Assembly (NCBI GenBank): GCA_029204225.1
Contig: CM055097.1
Span: 39,613,106-39,671,105 of the forward strand
Length of the DNA: 58,000 nucleotides
DNA from: Diphasiastrum complanatum
Lineage: Eukaryota > Streptophyta > Lycopodiopsida > Lycopodiales > Lycopodiaceae
Direction: 5' to 3'
In this document: piece after piece, positions 1 through 11,659 of the stretch
Numbering within the stretch: the first letter of the stretch is position 1
Layout of the letters: each line of letters starts with the position of its first letter
Made by a program: the position numbers and the translations under genes
Notes under the pieces: model-generated
The model's database searches: none
Seen by the model: only the letters and a program-made list of their open reading frames with translations
What the model was told of the DNA's origin: nothing

Positions 1-60
1 GCATGGGTGAGGGGAGGAGGATGCATGGTGCACCCATGCACATGTGCAAAAGCGTACATA

Positions 61-145
61 AGTTTATATATATATATATATGCATATATATATACATATA
101 TATATAGATACATTTATAGATATATATATATAGATAGATACATGT

Positions 146-187
<42 letters not shown>

Positions 188-190
188 TAT
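61..190. repeat. Compound TA/CA microsatellite
   Basis: Alternating TA-rich runs with interspersed TAGA and ACAT units pass into a pure CA tract at about 149-182. It abuts the decayed copia gag that begins near position 241, so it may mark where that element is truncated. No coding signal is seen. Confidence 0.95.
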
Positions 191-240
191 ATATCTATAT
201 AAATGTATATATATTTTTTGAAAACTTTGAAAAATCTGAT

Positions 241-564
241 TTCTAAGAGTGAGTATTCTAGAAGTGTTCTTAGCTTCATAGATAGACTTATGTTTTTTCA
301 AGCTTCTTTAGCAGTGATGCAAGGTCCTATTTCTCTTAGAATCTCATTTGGTATTTCAAGTTGTGCTTGAGGCTCCTCCTCAATACCAAGTACTATGTCC
401 ATAACATCCCGGAGTATAAGAACAGACTCCATCCTAACCTTCCATATTGAATAATTGGAGGTACTTAGTCTTTCACTTGGTTCTAAGAGATATCCTCCTA
501 CAGGTGCCATTTGTGAAGACTTCTTGTTATTGGACAATGATATGTTTGAGCTTGTTCCACACAA
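241..564 (-). pseudogene. Copia gag N-terminus, broken
   Basis: Minus-strand reading frame with the N-terminal gag signature of plant Ty1/copia elements: the stretch LSTSNYSIWKVRMESVL matches the L-x-G/T-x-N-Y-x2-W-x3-M pattern, and ITAKEA matches the conserved AKEAW segment further in. A likely ATG lies at 508-510; the frame is open further upstream without an ATG. The frame is stopped by TGA at 298-300, exactly where the conserved Trp of AKEAW is expected (TGG to TGA), and reads on beyond it to about 241. Gag would form the retrotransposon particle. Only the first part survives; the rest is cut off near the microsatellite at the window start. A primer-binding site and LTR lie upstream at 1254 and beyond. 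Confidence 0.75.
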
Positions 565-1253
565 ACTAGATGTTGATACTCTCTTTCACTATAGGAATTT
601 TCAAGGGTGTGCTACCAATCCTATGTGAAAACTTGTAACTGTATTTGAGATAGGTCTCAAATATTCCACAAGATCAATTTCTCAAAATATTGAATTGAGG
701 AGTATAGACAAGTTTTGATTCTACTTTTGGCACGTGTTAGATGCTTCAAAAGAAAACACTATTGATTCAAAGAAGACTCAAAGTGTTCAATAGCTCCAAA
801 CTATATCTTGATCTCAAGTTTCTTGTGTTGATTACTCAAAACAATGGATTGTGAATCAAGCTAAATTGGATCAAATTAAAAAGTGGTCACTTGGATTTTG
901 GACCTCTCCCTACCCTCTTTAAGAGCTTATAACTCTTGATGAACACATCAAATTGATTTGAGATCAATTGCAATGGAAAGCACTCCTTATAAGCTTTCCA
1001 TCAAGCTATAACATCACTATCTTTGGACCAATGATGAAGGAAATAAAGAGGTATGAAAAACTCTTATTTTCACACGCGTGGAATTCCAGAATTCCGTACA
1101 ATGTCAATTCTCATTTGAAAATCTTGATTCTATCCTCTTTGATCCAAACACTTTTCAATAAAAGGTAAAGAAAAGTGATAAACAGTTTTTTTGCTTGAAT
1201 TGGGCTCACAAATTTTTGCACAAACAATGATAATAGCATGCAAAGCTTAATTT
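565..1253 (-). other. Untranslated leader of the copia element
   Basis: This lies between the primer-binding site at 1254-1266 and the gag frame. It has no convincing coding frame on either strand and is AT-rich. Its position fits the 5' leader of the minus-strand copia element. Confidence 0.45.
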
Positions 1254-1266
1254 GGCTCTGATGCCA
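1254..1266 (-). promoter_or_regulatory. Copia primer-binding site
   Basis: On the minus strand this reads TGGCATCAGAGCC. That is close to the TGGTATCAGAGC site complementary to the 3' end of initiator tRNA-Met, used to prime reverse transcription in plant copia elements. It directly follows a CA dinucleotide at 1267-1268 that would end the 5' LTR. Confidence 0.65.
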
Positions 1267-1950
1267 TGATAAAATTCCAACAAGCTCACACGTGTGGGGA
1301 AGGATCTTCAAGTGTGAATGATCTTGTTAAGCTTTGTGTTTAGCACATAAATTGAATCTAGATTGAATATCAAGATCTAGTTCTAGGATTTATGACCAAA
1401 GCACAATCTGGCATGCTAATAGTCAAAGAATGATTGCATTCAATATCAAAAGAGAAGAAGTACAAGAATTTAATGCATTAGCATAATCCTCTACTCGAGT
1501 TAGAAAAAGAAAGAGAGAGCAAAATTCAAGCAAACAATAGTATAGATCCATATTGACATGGAATAGCTTCAAAGCTTGGTTCTTCATCAAAAATTATGAG
1601 AGAGCTTACACATATTTATGGAGGTTGGAGTAGCTCGAGGTAGAACCATCTCCTTCCTACTTTCTTCCACATCTAAAAGTGAAAACTAGAAAACTAGTGA
1701 CATTTGTCACTTTACATGCATGCATTTCTACCTACTTTTACCAAGTGTCAAATTCTAAACTAGAATTGTACAAATCACCATGCATGTGTCCAATTCACTT
1801 TGTGCATGCCTTGCATGTCGCTATGGAACACTTACAACCATTGCATGTGATGTGCCACGAGTTTCTACAAGCCCATAATTGGCATTTCTATGTCTACATT
1901 CTATATGCATGTTGTATATGACCAACTAGACTCAAGAAACCAAGTAGCTC
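1267..1950 (-). mobile_element. Probable copia 5' LTR (outer boundary unknown)
   Basis: Non-coding sequence immediately 5' of the primer-binding site on the minus strand. It contains the palindrome CACACGTGTG near 1287. The inner end (CA at 1267) is set by the primer-binding site. I could not find the TG outer end, so 1950 is only a guess. No second copy of this LTR is in the window. Confidence 0.4.
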
Positions 1951-2415
1951 GAGTTTTTTTCTAGGCCAAATTTGGCATTTACAATATGAAACATTACATA
2001 CACATAGAAAAAACTTTTTCTAAAGCCTAAAGTTAAGATAGATAATTTTTCATTTTTTCAACATAAAGAAGCAAACCAAGAGAGCTAAAGCAAGAGAGAG
2101 AGGGAGAGAGAGCAGGAAGAGTGAAACTTAGGGTTGTAGTGATCTTTCTTTTTATAAAAATTGCAATACCTCTTGGTGCACCAGGTGCTAAAGGATGTTC
2201 ACCGTTAGATTGAATCCCTATAATGTGCACTGATCATAGCCGTTCGATGAAAACCAGATTTTCCACCAAAAGACTAGAAATTTAAGAAAAAAAATTTAGA
2301 GGCCATGTTACTAAGTTTAATAAGGTAAGGTATTTTCATTGGTTTAGTACCATAAGGGGGAAAAAAAACATTTTATAACGTTTCGAAAAACGAATAAAGT
2401 GTAATAACCATATAG

Positions 2416-2418
<3 letters not shown>
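1951..2418. other. No recognisable gene
   Basis: AT-rich sequence with a short GA-rich patch near 2090-2115. No coding or RNA feature is recognised. Confidence 0.6.

Positions 2419-2502
<84 letters not shown>
2419..2502. repeat. (GA)n microsatellite, 84 bp
   Basis: An uninterrupted GA dinucleotide run of about 42 units, one of eight long GA/CT tracts in the window. Confidence 0.98.
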
Positions 2503-2504
<2 letters not shown>

Positions 2505-3967
2505 CATTAGAGTTTTATTAAGAAGAGAATGAAAATACAATACAAAAGAAATGGCTCCCTTTTATAGATTTGAAAGGTGAGCTTCCTTCACTCTGATTGG
2601 CCACACTTCAATGGCAAGGATTTTAATCCAAGCCCTTCGAACAAACACAAACTAAATCTAATTGTGCTAAGAAAACACAAGAATTTTAATCAAGCCCTCC
2701 AAAGAAACACAAACTAAATCTAATGGTGATAAGAAAGCACAAGGGGAACTCACATGTATCATGTGAGTTCTAATATGGGACATGGCAACTTGACTTAGGG
2801 CCTCTAATGTCATTTTAGAGTTTTAAGCTCCTAGTCGCGTATTTCTAGGAATCACAACTTGCTACTTGTGTTCATTGGGTTGGGCTTATATGCGCATGAT
2901 GCCAGTGCCCTCACACTTATTACTCTACATGTACAGTGTACTATGGCAGGACTCACTTGGTAAGGCTTGATCAACAGTAGGTTTAGTGGCGGGACCCACT
3001 AAGCACCCAACACTTACATAGGCTTGGAATCACTAGAAATATGTTTTTGGTTATTAGAATTTTTTATCATGAAAAATGGTTAAGTTTGATAGTCATGAAT
3101 GCACAACAAAGAGCAAGGGCAAGGTTGCTCCTCAAGAGGTAAGGAAGGAAAGGTTGTCTTAGCTTCTAGCCACTATTCTATAGATAATCTACCCTTTTGC
3201 ATCTAATAATTATCATGTGCTTGCGTCAGCTTTCACACCTACATCAAAGTCAAGTTTGGGGTCTTTTTCATCAATACTAATGTCAAAGTCAAAGGATATA
3301 GATAAAGGTGAAAGAATGAAGTTGTTACAAAGGAAGTTCTAGGCAAAGGGAATAACAAAGTCAAAGCATTCTAAAAGATAAAGAATCTATATCACAAATA
3401 CACATTACCCTGAAAGGAGGGGTGTGGGGATGTTAATTTAAAATGTGTATTAGGGTCTATGGTATTGAGACATGATGGGCACCATTGATAAGTGTAGTCA
3501 AGTCAAGTCAAGGTTAGTTAAGGCATGCCCATCTATTTGAGTTCTCATTAGTTGCATGGTCATGTAAAGTTGGAGGTGATACTTCTACTAAGAAATCATT
3601 GTGGAAGATTGGTGTGCATCTTATCCTTTGTTTTTCAAAGGTGCTATAGTAGATAGTTTGCATGGACCACTACATGTGTCATTTTCCAATTGTGCTTCAC
3701 GTTGCTCAGAGGGAGAGTGCTAGTTAACTCATAGTCACTATGATATTCATACTTGGGTGGTGAGCAATTAGCAAGTCATCTATTTGTGTTGAAGGGATTG
3801 GATGGGTAAGAGCAATAATTGGATTCTTGGTACTTCACAAAATACAAGAAACATCATGTCCACTCAAAAAGCCATGGAGACTAAGAGGATCATTCAGCTT
3901 CCCAATCTATATTTTAGCCATTTTCACAAGAGGCTGCAGGAGGACAATGTAAATCTATAATACACAT

Positions 3968-3968
<1 letters not shown>
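2503..3968. other. No recognisable gene
   Basis: Every frame has frequent stops. A near-repeat of about 70 bp occurs at 2605-2740: the segment with the words caagccctycraa and acacaaactaaatctaat appears twice. No protein family is recognised. Confidence 0.5.

Positions 3969-4049
<81 letters not shown>
3969..4049. repeat. (CT)n microsatellite, 81 bp
   Basis: A pure CT dinucleotide run of about 40 units. Confidence 0.98.
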
Positions 4050-4051
<2 letters not shown>

Positions 4052-4560
4052 AGTTGTCCAAAGAATTTTGGATGGTGTATGCTATTCCATGAGTTGTGAT
4101 TAATCACCTAGAGTGGCTCAATGCATGTGTTCCTTTGTTGGGTGTTGCTCCTCCTTTTACTTTGTCGTCGTTACAAACTTCGTTAAGGAAGTGAAACATA
4201 GAGTCAACTATTAAAAGAGTACTCCTTTTAATTTCTCTAGCATTTAGTCAACATTCCTCTCCCTTTGATACAAATATGTATTTCTCACATGATGTCAGGT
4301 GACAAGCCTCTTTGCAACCGAGGGGCAAGTCAACCTAATTATTTAGTGGACCCACCTACATTGCATTGGAATTTGATGAATGTCTTTATTGCATTGCAAC
4401 TTGAGATGCTACTTTCTAAGAGCAAAGGGTCAATGAGCTACTAGTGACATCTCAAGAAAGGGCCAATTACAAGTGAGTTTTTGAAAGCTGGTTACCAATC
4501 ATAGAGTAGAGCTTCATTGAATTACGTATGGCTTACAAAATCTTTGGTATACTTAAATAG

Positions 4561-4671
4561 AATATGGAGTTGTGGGGGTTGTGGGGGGGGGGGGGGAGCC
4601 CGAGGGCAGGCCCCGACCAGCAAGGAAGGCCCAAGGGTTTGGGGCCTTCCCCTGCGTAATGCCATTGTGCG

Positions 4672-4704
<33 letters not shown>

Positions 4705-4705
4705 C
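4561..4705. repeat. GC-rich element with G-tract and poly-T
   Basis: A run of 14 G at 4583-4596 leads into a GC-rich block with complementary words (aaggcccaagg and ccttccc), then a T-run of about 29 at 4676-4704. The reverse complement of 4600-4672 resembles 15656-15710 around the word GCAGGGAAGGC. Two copies in an AT-rich background suggest a short dispersed element, perhaps a SINE or MITE. Family unknown. Confidence 0.4.
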
Positions 4706-6472
4706 GTACGGTACGGCCGTAGGCGTGGACTAGTTTTTTTTTTTGTTTTTGTTTTTTAAATTTTCGATTTTTGTTTTTGGCAAATTCTTTTACATTTGTG
4801 GTGGAATGTGGATGTGGACAGCCAATGACGGGCTGCCACATAGCGCATGCACATTCCATCGGAGAGAGGAGAGAACGTGCATTCCACCAGAGAGAAAACG
4901 TGCATTTCACCGGAGAGAGGAGAGAGAATGACAGATTCCTAGGAAAGAAAATTGGATGGACATTATGCTCCCGGAGGTGGTCCCAAAATACAAAGGACAC
5001 CTGAGCACAATGCATTATGGAGAACAAAAAGGGCATCAATTGAGTCCTGATTATGAGTGTATCTGGGTCGACTTAGAGCTAAACTCGGAGTGCTGGGCTC
5101 GAACTTTCTACCAAAAAATGCATAGCACCTAAATGGGTTAGCTGCTAGCTTTTCGAATGAGCACGAGAAGTCCAGGACGATGCAGGTGGACTAGTTGAAC
5201 CACCAGTTTTGGCTGCTGATTAGTAGTGATTGTTTTTGTTGATGATCATACCCATGTTGGTATACTTTATGCAGCAATAGCACCAAGAACAAATCAGTCC
5301 TATCTCAGACTCCAGGCAAACGAAATGCTCAAATCTGTGAAATCTGACCATAGGCAGTACTAGCAGAAACCGGTTGCATAACATATGGGCATGCACAAGT
5401 TTTGTATCCATTTAGCTCGGATTTTACAATTTGTGGCAGAATAAGCTCGGATTCTTTTACTTTGGTTCTACCGATGTGATTATCAAGAGACTATTTCAGG
5501 CTTAAAGTTCCAATTCCACCAAAGCATCATCCAAGAGTGCTGTTGCTTTACAGTTCATTTATAACTTCATATTGAGGAACGAAATTTTCTTCAAACCAAG
5601 TTACCGTTCACATCTTCAATAGCTTTCTGACATATGGAACTGTAACGATCGATTTAAGCATTGAGTTTCACAATTTTGTGTGCATTAATCTACTGTTATG
5701 GACAAAATAGTTCTTCGGATATCCCGCGTAGCATTCAGAAATGTAGTTGCGAATTCCAAAAGTTAGAACTCAGTGGAACGGGTAATATATTGATCTTTTA
5801 GTTCAATAAAACAAAACCTGCAAAGCGGTTCAGTTTATATTCGTGCACCTATAGTATCACTCTCTTACTGCATGGAAAACTGAAAATGGGAAACATCTCA
5901 CACTCTATCACTACGAACTTTTAGGATTTTAATTCCAGTTCGTAATAACTCACGTTACCATGATTATAAATTGATTCAGCTTACAGGCTACATTTCACAT
6001 GGCGGTGATAGCACATAACCATTAATATACTGATCTATAACAAAAACTCAAAATTTTTCATGACCTAACATTGACTGATGCTCTCACGTTACATTGAACA
6101 TGATTATTTACGTCACTACAGCCATGTCGAAGACTTATAGTCTTATATTGGAAAGGCCAGTTTTGACCAGAAGACATAGTGTACTCCTAAGGTTACTCCT
6201 CAGTACTCGATTTTCACTTTTGAGCATTTGATTATATAAACGACAGACTTTTAATAGAATCTATTGGACTTCTCCTGTTTGTCCCATAGGTAACAAATAT
6301 ATTTAGGAGCGAAGCAAGGTGCGAAATATCTGAACAAGCTTCTCGGCATCAGATGCACATAACTATAATCAAGAAAATAAGCCTAGACACAGGACTCCTG
6401 GGTATCAGCTAATTCGACTAGAAAATGCAAAATTTCTGAAAACGTGTAGTATTAACCAGGTGATGGATAGAT
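4706..6472. other. Downstream flank of SAUR gene 1, no gene seen
   Basis: Mixed-composition, non-repetitive sequence without a convincing coding frame on either strand. It follows the 3' end of the SAUR gene and probably includes that gene's 3' untranslated region at its right end. Confidence 0.5.
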
Positions 6473-6940
6473 TCAAACGTGCATCTGCAGGACGTCGTCT
6501 GTGTGGTCGAAAGTGTAATTCTTGAGCAGTTGATCCAGGTCAATTTTCTGAGCAGCAGGATGGTTGTGTTCAATCAGCCACAGAAGACGTCGAAAAAGCT
6601 CGACTTCGCAAGGGAGGATGATTCCTGTCCTGTATTCGAATCCAAATTCATTTGCTGATCTTTCCAGCAGATATTTAAAGAGGTGGTGCTTTAAATAGTA
6701 GATTGGCACAACGAAGCGACGCCGTTCTCTGCCCACGTACACCGCGAGGCAACCCTTTGGCACATCCAATGGGTGCGAGGAAACGCTTTCGTGAGCCTGG
6801 TGGTCATCTCTTCTTGAAGCCGACCCGTGGTAGTTAAGCAGCTTGTAGCCTACTACCGGCAATCCATCTTGAAAAGGATATATCAGATTCTGAAGCTTGT
6901 TCATGCTCGCTAGCACTTTGTGTACTCCACGGAGTGGCAT
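6473..6940 (-). CDS. SAUR-family auxin-responsive protein (gene 1)
   Basis: An intact single-exon frame of 155 residues, ATG at 6938-6940, TGA at 6473-6475. SAUR (small auxin-up RNA) proteins are land-plant regulators. In the well-studied members they inhibit PP2C.D phosphatases and so keep plasma-membrane H+-ATPases active during cell expansion; that role is family knowledge, not shown here. The conserved SAUR core occupies about residues 57-120: DVPKGCLAVYVGRERRRFVV, then the YYLKHHLFKYLLERSANEFGF helix segment in which Leu/Phe spacing is kept, and GIILPCEVELFRRLL. The N-terminal 55 residues and C-terminal 30 residues are variable, as usual. No signal peptide or membrane segment is seen. 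Length is within the usual family range of about 80-180. There are no introns, also typical. A TATA-like TTATATG lies about 90 bases upstream and a TGTCTC site about 365 bases upstream. It is 27 kb from, and opposite in strand to, SAUR gene 2. Confidence 0.93.
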   Translation of the reverse strand: MPLRGVHKVLASMNKLQNLIYPFQDGLPVVGYKLLNYHGSASRRDDHQAHESVSSHPLDVPKGCLAVYVGRERRRFVVPIYYLKHHLFKYLLERSANEFGFEYRTGIILPCEVELFRRLLWLIEHNHPAAQKIDLDQLLKNYTFDHTDDVLQMHV

Positions 6941-7026
6941 GTTGTGTGAACTGAAAGATAGGTGTGGCGGAAAGCCTGAAATTTGGTTTTTGGAAGATCA
7001 GAAAGAAGTTGCACTGGGATTGTTGC

Positions 7027-7033
7027 ATATAAT
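7027..7033 (-). promoter_or_regulatory. Candidate TATA box of SAUR gene 1
   Basis: Minus-strand TTATATG about 90 bases upstream of the start codon. The position is plausible for a core promoter. The sequence is short, so this is weak evidence on its own. Confidence 0.35.
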
Positions 7034-7304
7034 GAAAATCAGCATGCAGTCAAGCGCTTGGTTTTCATTTGCAGAAAATAAATGAATATTTGTTTTCATG
7101 CAACAATTTTTGTTCGGTACCCTTCATAGTCTTGTCTTTATCCCTAAGGGTGTAATTTTTGTCATATCTCTTTCATTGTGTGAGAGATCTTCAAACCTCG
7201 AGATATATAGTAGTCACCAACTACTACCCACTTCGAAAACATGGCCAATAAGTTTTTGGGCTAAAGCTTTTCACTTAGCTAGATCCAGAGCCGTTTGTTG
7301 ACAT

Positions 7305-7310
7305 GAGACA
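7305..7310 (-). promoter_or_regulatory. Candidate auxin response element (TGTCTC)
   Basis: A canonical TGTCTC on the minus strand, the binding core of ARF transcription factors, about 365 bases upstream of SAUR gene 1 in the gene's orientation. A six-base site occurs by chance about once per 2 kb counting both strands, so support comes mainly from its location. Confidence 0.4.
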
Positions 7311-8763
7311 GTACTCTAATTGATTCATGGAAATATCTTGAAGCATTACAAAAAGATTAATGTTTGAGGTGCGCACAAGCCAGGGCGTATCTCCCCATTA
7401 AAGTACATTTCATCATTCTGATCTCAGCTTATCCCATCGACTGGAACCACCTTCAACATCGCCTCCATCCGATCAATTCCTCTTTTTTATCCACAAGTGC
7501 AACTGCTGATTCTTCACTGTCACACTCAGCATCAAAGGCAAATGTTCCGATCACTCCCTTTCTCTATACTCTAGCCCTACTTTTCCTCCTATCAATTAGG
7601 CTTTCTTCCCATTTCCCGTTCAATTTTTTGGGCTGCAGGGTTAAGCCTGTATTTTTTCCACCTCGCATCGGTAACCACAGAATTACATTGAATTTAAAAT
7701 TTGCTTATGGGAAGCATTGGGATGAATGCAAGACCCACGTTTTCCTTTCAACAAGAACACATACAATTAGAAACTTAACCATCGCACCTCAAGGGTCAAC
7801 GCACATTAGGGTACCCGGAGAACCCTATTGAGGTACTTGGCATGCATGTCTCCATTTTAGATACATTCTCTCTCTTTTAACTTTTCTTTCTGTGGGTTCT
7901 CGTTCACTTGATCTGTGATAGCACAACTTAACGAAATCCTTCACGTTTTTGAAGGCACGAGTCTGCTCAGCTCATCCACATGTGATTGCAGGGTCAAAAT
8001 TTGCCTCTTTCATGTGAGGGGCAGCACATCCCCCGTTGCTAAATTGATGGCCCTTTATTCTCTCGATATGTATGCTTTTGTGCGGCTGATTGCTCTGTAA
8101 CTCTTGACCTTTCTCAGAGATAACGAGGCCCTCACCAACCCAACACACATGGGAGGACAAATTTGATGAGCTTTTTGCACTTGATAGAGTTGACTTAATC
8201 CGCATTATCTCAAATATTACATAATTGGACGGAGATCTCATCATCCATTTTCTCTATTCAGCCCTGATCTTTCTTGCAATTATTGAGCAAGAGGAGGAGT
8301 CCATAATCTCCATAAAGATGCATGGGATTGAACATCTAGTTCATAATGGCATGAGGTATGGGGCATGCTTTACACATTGGTGAGAGTTTCCTCAGATTTA
8401 TTTATGTTAAAATAAAAATTGACTTCACGGTTGATTCATTCTCACCACTCACCTATCTCTAAAAAGGATTTTGCATCACACTTGTTTTGGATAAAGTGTC
8501 GAAGAGCATTAAATAATCCAAAGAGTTTTATAAAATAATGGGTCCAAGCAATGCACTAGCATGGTAATTTGACAGATTTTAAAGAAGAGAGGCGGATTTC
8601 GCCCTCCGTCTCCATTTCTTGTCTTCAAAATTGTATGGATCTCATTCATAAAGCTTGATTCTAAGTTTGAAAAGTTACCTTTATCTTGACTTCCTTTGGT
8701 ATTTTATGAATCCAAGACTCGGAGTTGTAAGAAGAGGTTTTCCTTAGTTTCCTTTATGTATTA
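7311..8763. other. Upstream flank of SAUR gene 1
   Basis: No supported gene. A 155-codon open stretch on the plus strand at 7364-7831 lacks an ATG start, has no recognisable domain and is probably chance. Confidence 0.5.
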
Positions 8764-8882
8764 TGGAAGGAGCCGGGCACATGCCATTCTGCCCGGTAAG
8801 GATTTCCAGAATTTTTTGGACGAGATTAAAAACTTTTGGAAAGCCAAACTGGGCAGAATGGCCTGTGACCGGCCTTCTTCCA
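8764..8882. repeat. Imperfect foldback, arms about 55 bp
   Basis: Arms 8764-8815 and 8828-8882 are imperfect reverse complements around a short loop. The core GCCATTCTGCCC (8783-8794) pairs perfectly with GGGCAGAATGGC (8851-8862), and homology extends on both sides to TGGAAG / CTTCCA. Possible sources are a young MIR-type hairpin, a MITE remnant or a local inverted duplication. Confidence 0.7.
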
Positions 8883-8908
8883 TTGCGTATACTTTAAAAA
8901 ATTTTAAA

Positions 8909-8933
8909 TGCTCATTATGAAACATAATGAGCA
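8909..8933. repeat. Perfect 11-bp hairpin
   Basis: TGCTCATTATG, a 3-base loop AAA, then CATAATGAGCA: a perfect stem directly beside the foldback at 8764-8882. It lacks a following T-run, so it is not a typical terminator. Confidence 0.8.
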
Positions 8934-11659
8934 GTTTGACTTTTTCTGCCCACTCTGATGTTGCCACATGGTAGGCGCAGGCCCGACGCCTTGACGCACA
9001 GGCTAGAATGGGCAGCAATTGTTTTTTTGAAAAAACAGTGACATATTTTGCTTTTTGAGGAGCCCAAAAAATGGGCAGAATATGCACGACGTATCCATTA
9101 CGCTTAGGAGAGGTATTTTTAGTGACCCTCAAGACCCGGTTCGATGACCAATCAATGGTGGCTCGATTGTAATCTACTACTTGCTTAGCAAGTGCAAAAG
9201 GTCATTAAAAAGACAATTTGCCTACACATAAAGCATTCATTCTAGCTAAGGTCTACACTATGCAAAAAAATGACATCTTCATGAAATAAGGGTGCTCATT
9301 GAACTAAATACATTTTGGTGGATTCATCACCGATTCACTTGTTATCAATGCACATAATTAGAAAACTAAAGGCATAATATGAGTTTTGTAAGTGACATAT
9401 CCCCATTGTATGGTGAATGTATGAATATTGAAGCCCATAAAAAAAATAATCAAAGGTCAATAATTTTCATTTCAATAAAAATCATTAAATTATTAACTCA
9501 ATAAGCCTTGCATCATAGGATGATTTAAAACATGCTCAATGTTTCATAACTACAATGGCAATGACATTCAAGATGATGCACATAACAAGAATTTTTTTTG
9601 AGGTGAGAACCATTTTGTTATCATAAAGTTTTGTTCTACTTTCTACACATCATACATCAATACACACACATGACTTGTGAGAATTGTGCAAAAAACTTTA
9701 TGTTAAGCCTCTTGGCTATGGTTTTGTTACAATAGAATGACCCTAATCCATAAATCAAAATACCTGATTAGCTTTGGTCTTACACTAATGTTGACAACCA
9801 ATATAGAGTTTGATGAGCTCTAATCTTACACTAAAATTGGAACACTACCTTATGGTGTTAGATTGCTTCAATGTGTCAAGCCTCCAACAATTGGTTTTGT
9901 GATATGCATACAAAATTTATTTGACATTTTGTTGGTATATTTAGGAGAAGCCCAAGCATCAAAAGTGCCTTTTGGAAAGAAGTCCTTCTTGATTTTGCAT
10001 GCATTCATTGTACACATGGCCTAATAACATTTATATGACCATGCAGGATCATAAAGATCTTTGTCAAACTTGAGATGTTTTTAAATTCCTAGACATATTT
10101 TTGGGCATTTTAGAAGTCCCCTTGACTAGCGCCTAGATATGTGATTGGACCATCTTTCACTACATGAGAAGGCGATTGAGATGATAGCTTGAAAAAATGG
10201 TAATAGTTCAGCTGTCCTTTCATCAACAAAAACGGATAATTTTTCAAAAAAGGACAACATACTAGTGAATCATTATTAACAACACCAAAAAAGGATGGTT
10301 TTTCAAGCCATAATTTCTCCCACAGAACACAAATGACAACCACAATATTGTTATTTTAGCTAGGGAGGGGGAGGACAATTTCTCCCTAGATGGCACAAAC
10401 TGATAAAAAATTATTGTCAAAATGTTTTGGCAATTTACTAGCTATCTTCATGCATAATAGTTAAAGAATCATGCATAACTTTTTTAATTCAACAAACAAG
10501 CTTCTCTTTTATTTCTTGAGCATTTAGAGAGAAGATATCATTTGCTTCATATTGTTGTCTTGAATCTGACTGCCTTCTTGGTTGACAAAGTGTTGTGATT
10601 CTAGTTCAATACCTCAAATGTTAAATTTCTAGAGTTCATCATGATCCATAAAAACTATCTTCACATGATAACAAAGTTTTATGAAATCCAAGTTTACACC
10701 TATTTCAGGAGTAGTGCTTGTTTGTGTGAAATCAAGTTGTAAATCTAGTAATACAAGCCATAACATCGCACAATGCATTGTTTAAAATGTGTTGTATGAA
10801 GTGTTTGTAGCTATTGTTATGCTCAAGTCAACCTAAAATAGAGTACATTTGGATTTCTACAAAACATATTAGCTTTATGTTGTCTATTAAGAAATTTGGT
10901 AATACTAATTTCAATTAGGATCTGAATTCAATGTGAAACAATCATTTGGGAAATTTGGTGACTCACACGTGCTGATTCATAACAAGGACCTTGAATGGAT
11001 TTTTTCAATCCTCAAGAGTGATTGATTGCACAGTTAGATCTATCTCATTGGTCATCTACTTCCAGTGGATAAAGTACAATCTTGATTTTTATTAGCAAGA
11101 GCAATCAAAACGGTGTAAAAATAGACAAAGGAGACTTCATAGATGTGAAATACAGTCCCTTGTATGGGATTTTAATGTTCACTAAGAGTTGATTGCAAAG
11201 TGATCACTCAAAAACAAGTTTCAAGAGAGAAATTCAAGACTAGCTTGTGGACTCATGATTATCACAATGAGCTCCTCAATGAACAAGTACATCAAAATCA
11301 TCATTGGGGCTAGTTGATCAGGTGTGGCTCATGTTTAGGTGCCATTTCATCATTAGATCTACCTACTCATCTCTAATTTACCTAATCATTAGGTATGCCA
11401 ACCAAGGGTTGGTCGTTCACCACCCAATTTTTTAGATTCTAGAAGTTAGCTCCTAAATGTTAGAAATCTTGACCAAATGACCTACCTAACACCTATGATT
11501 CAGATCTAACCTACCTACACCTATTTTTCATGACACATGGAAATAGCCTCCCCATGTGTGGGATCTAATATGTACAAGATTTACATGGTTAATCAAGCTA
11601 AAATTTGCCAATTTTAACACTCCTCCTCAAAACTAGCTTAATAGAACTATATTACACTT
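8934..11659. other. AT-rich region without recognised gene
   Basis: The first 150 bases repeat the GGGCAG/CTGCCC words of the neighbouring foldback (near 8944, 9007 and 9073). The rest is AT-rich with short, stop-riddled frames. Nothing is assigned. Confidence 0.5.

Noticed and set aside
4533-5039. 168-codon minus-strand open frame
   Set aside because: Its middle is poly-Lys from the T-run and Pro/Gly from the G-tract; no ATG-supported domain or conserved motif.
7364-7831. 155-codon plus-strand open frame upstream of SAUR gene 1
   Set aside because: Starts at GTG, has no recognisable motif and no paralogue in the window; probably chance.
8909-8933. Intrinsic transcription terminator
   Set aside because: A hairpin without a following T-run, in a eukaryotic nuclear sequence.
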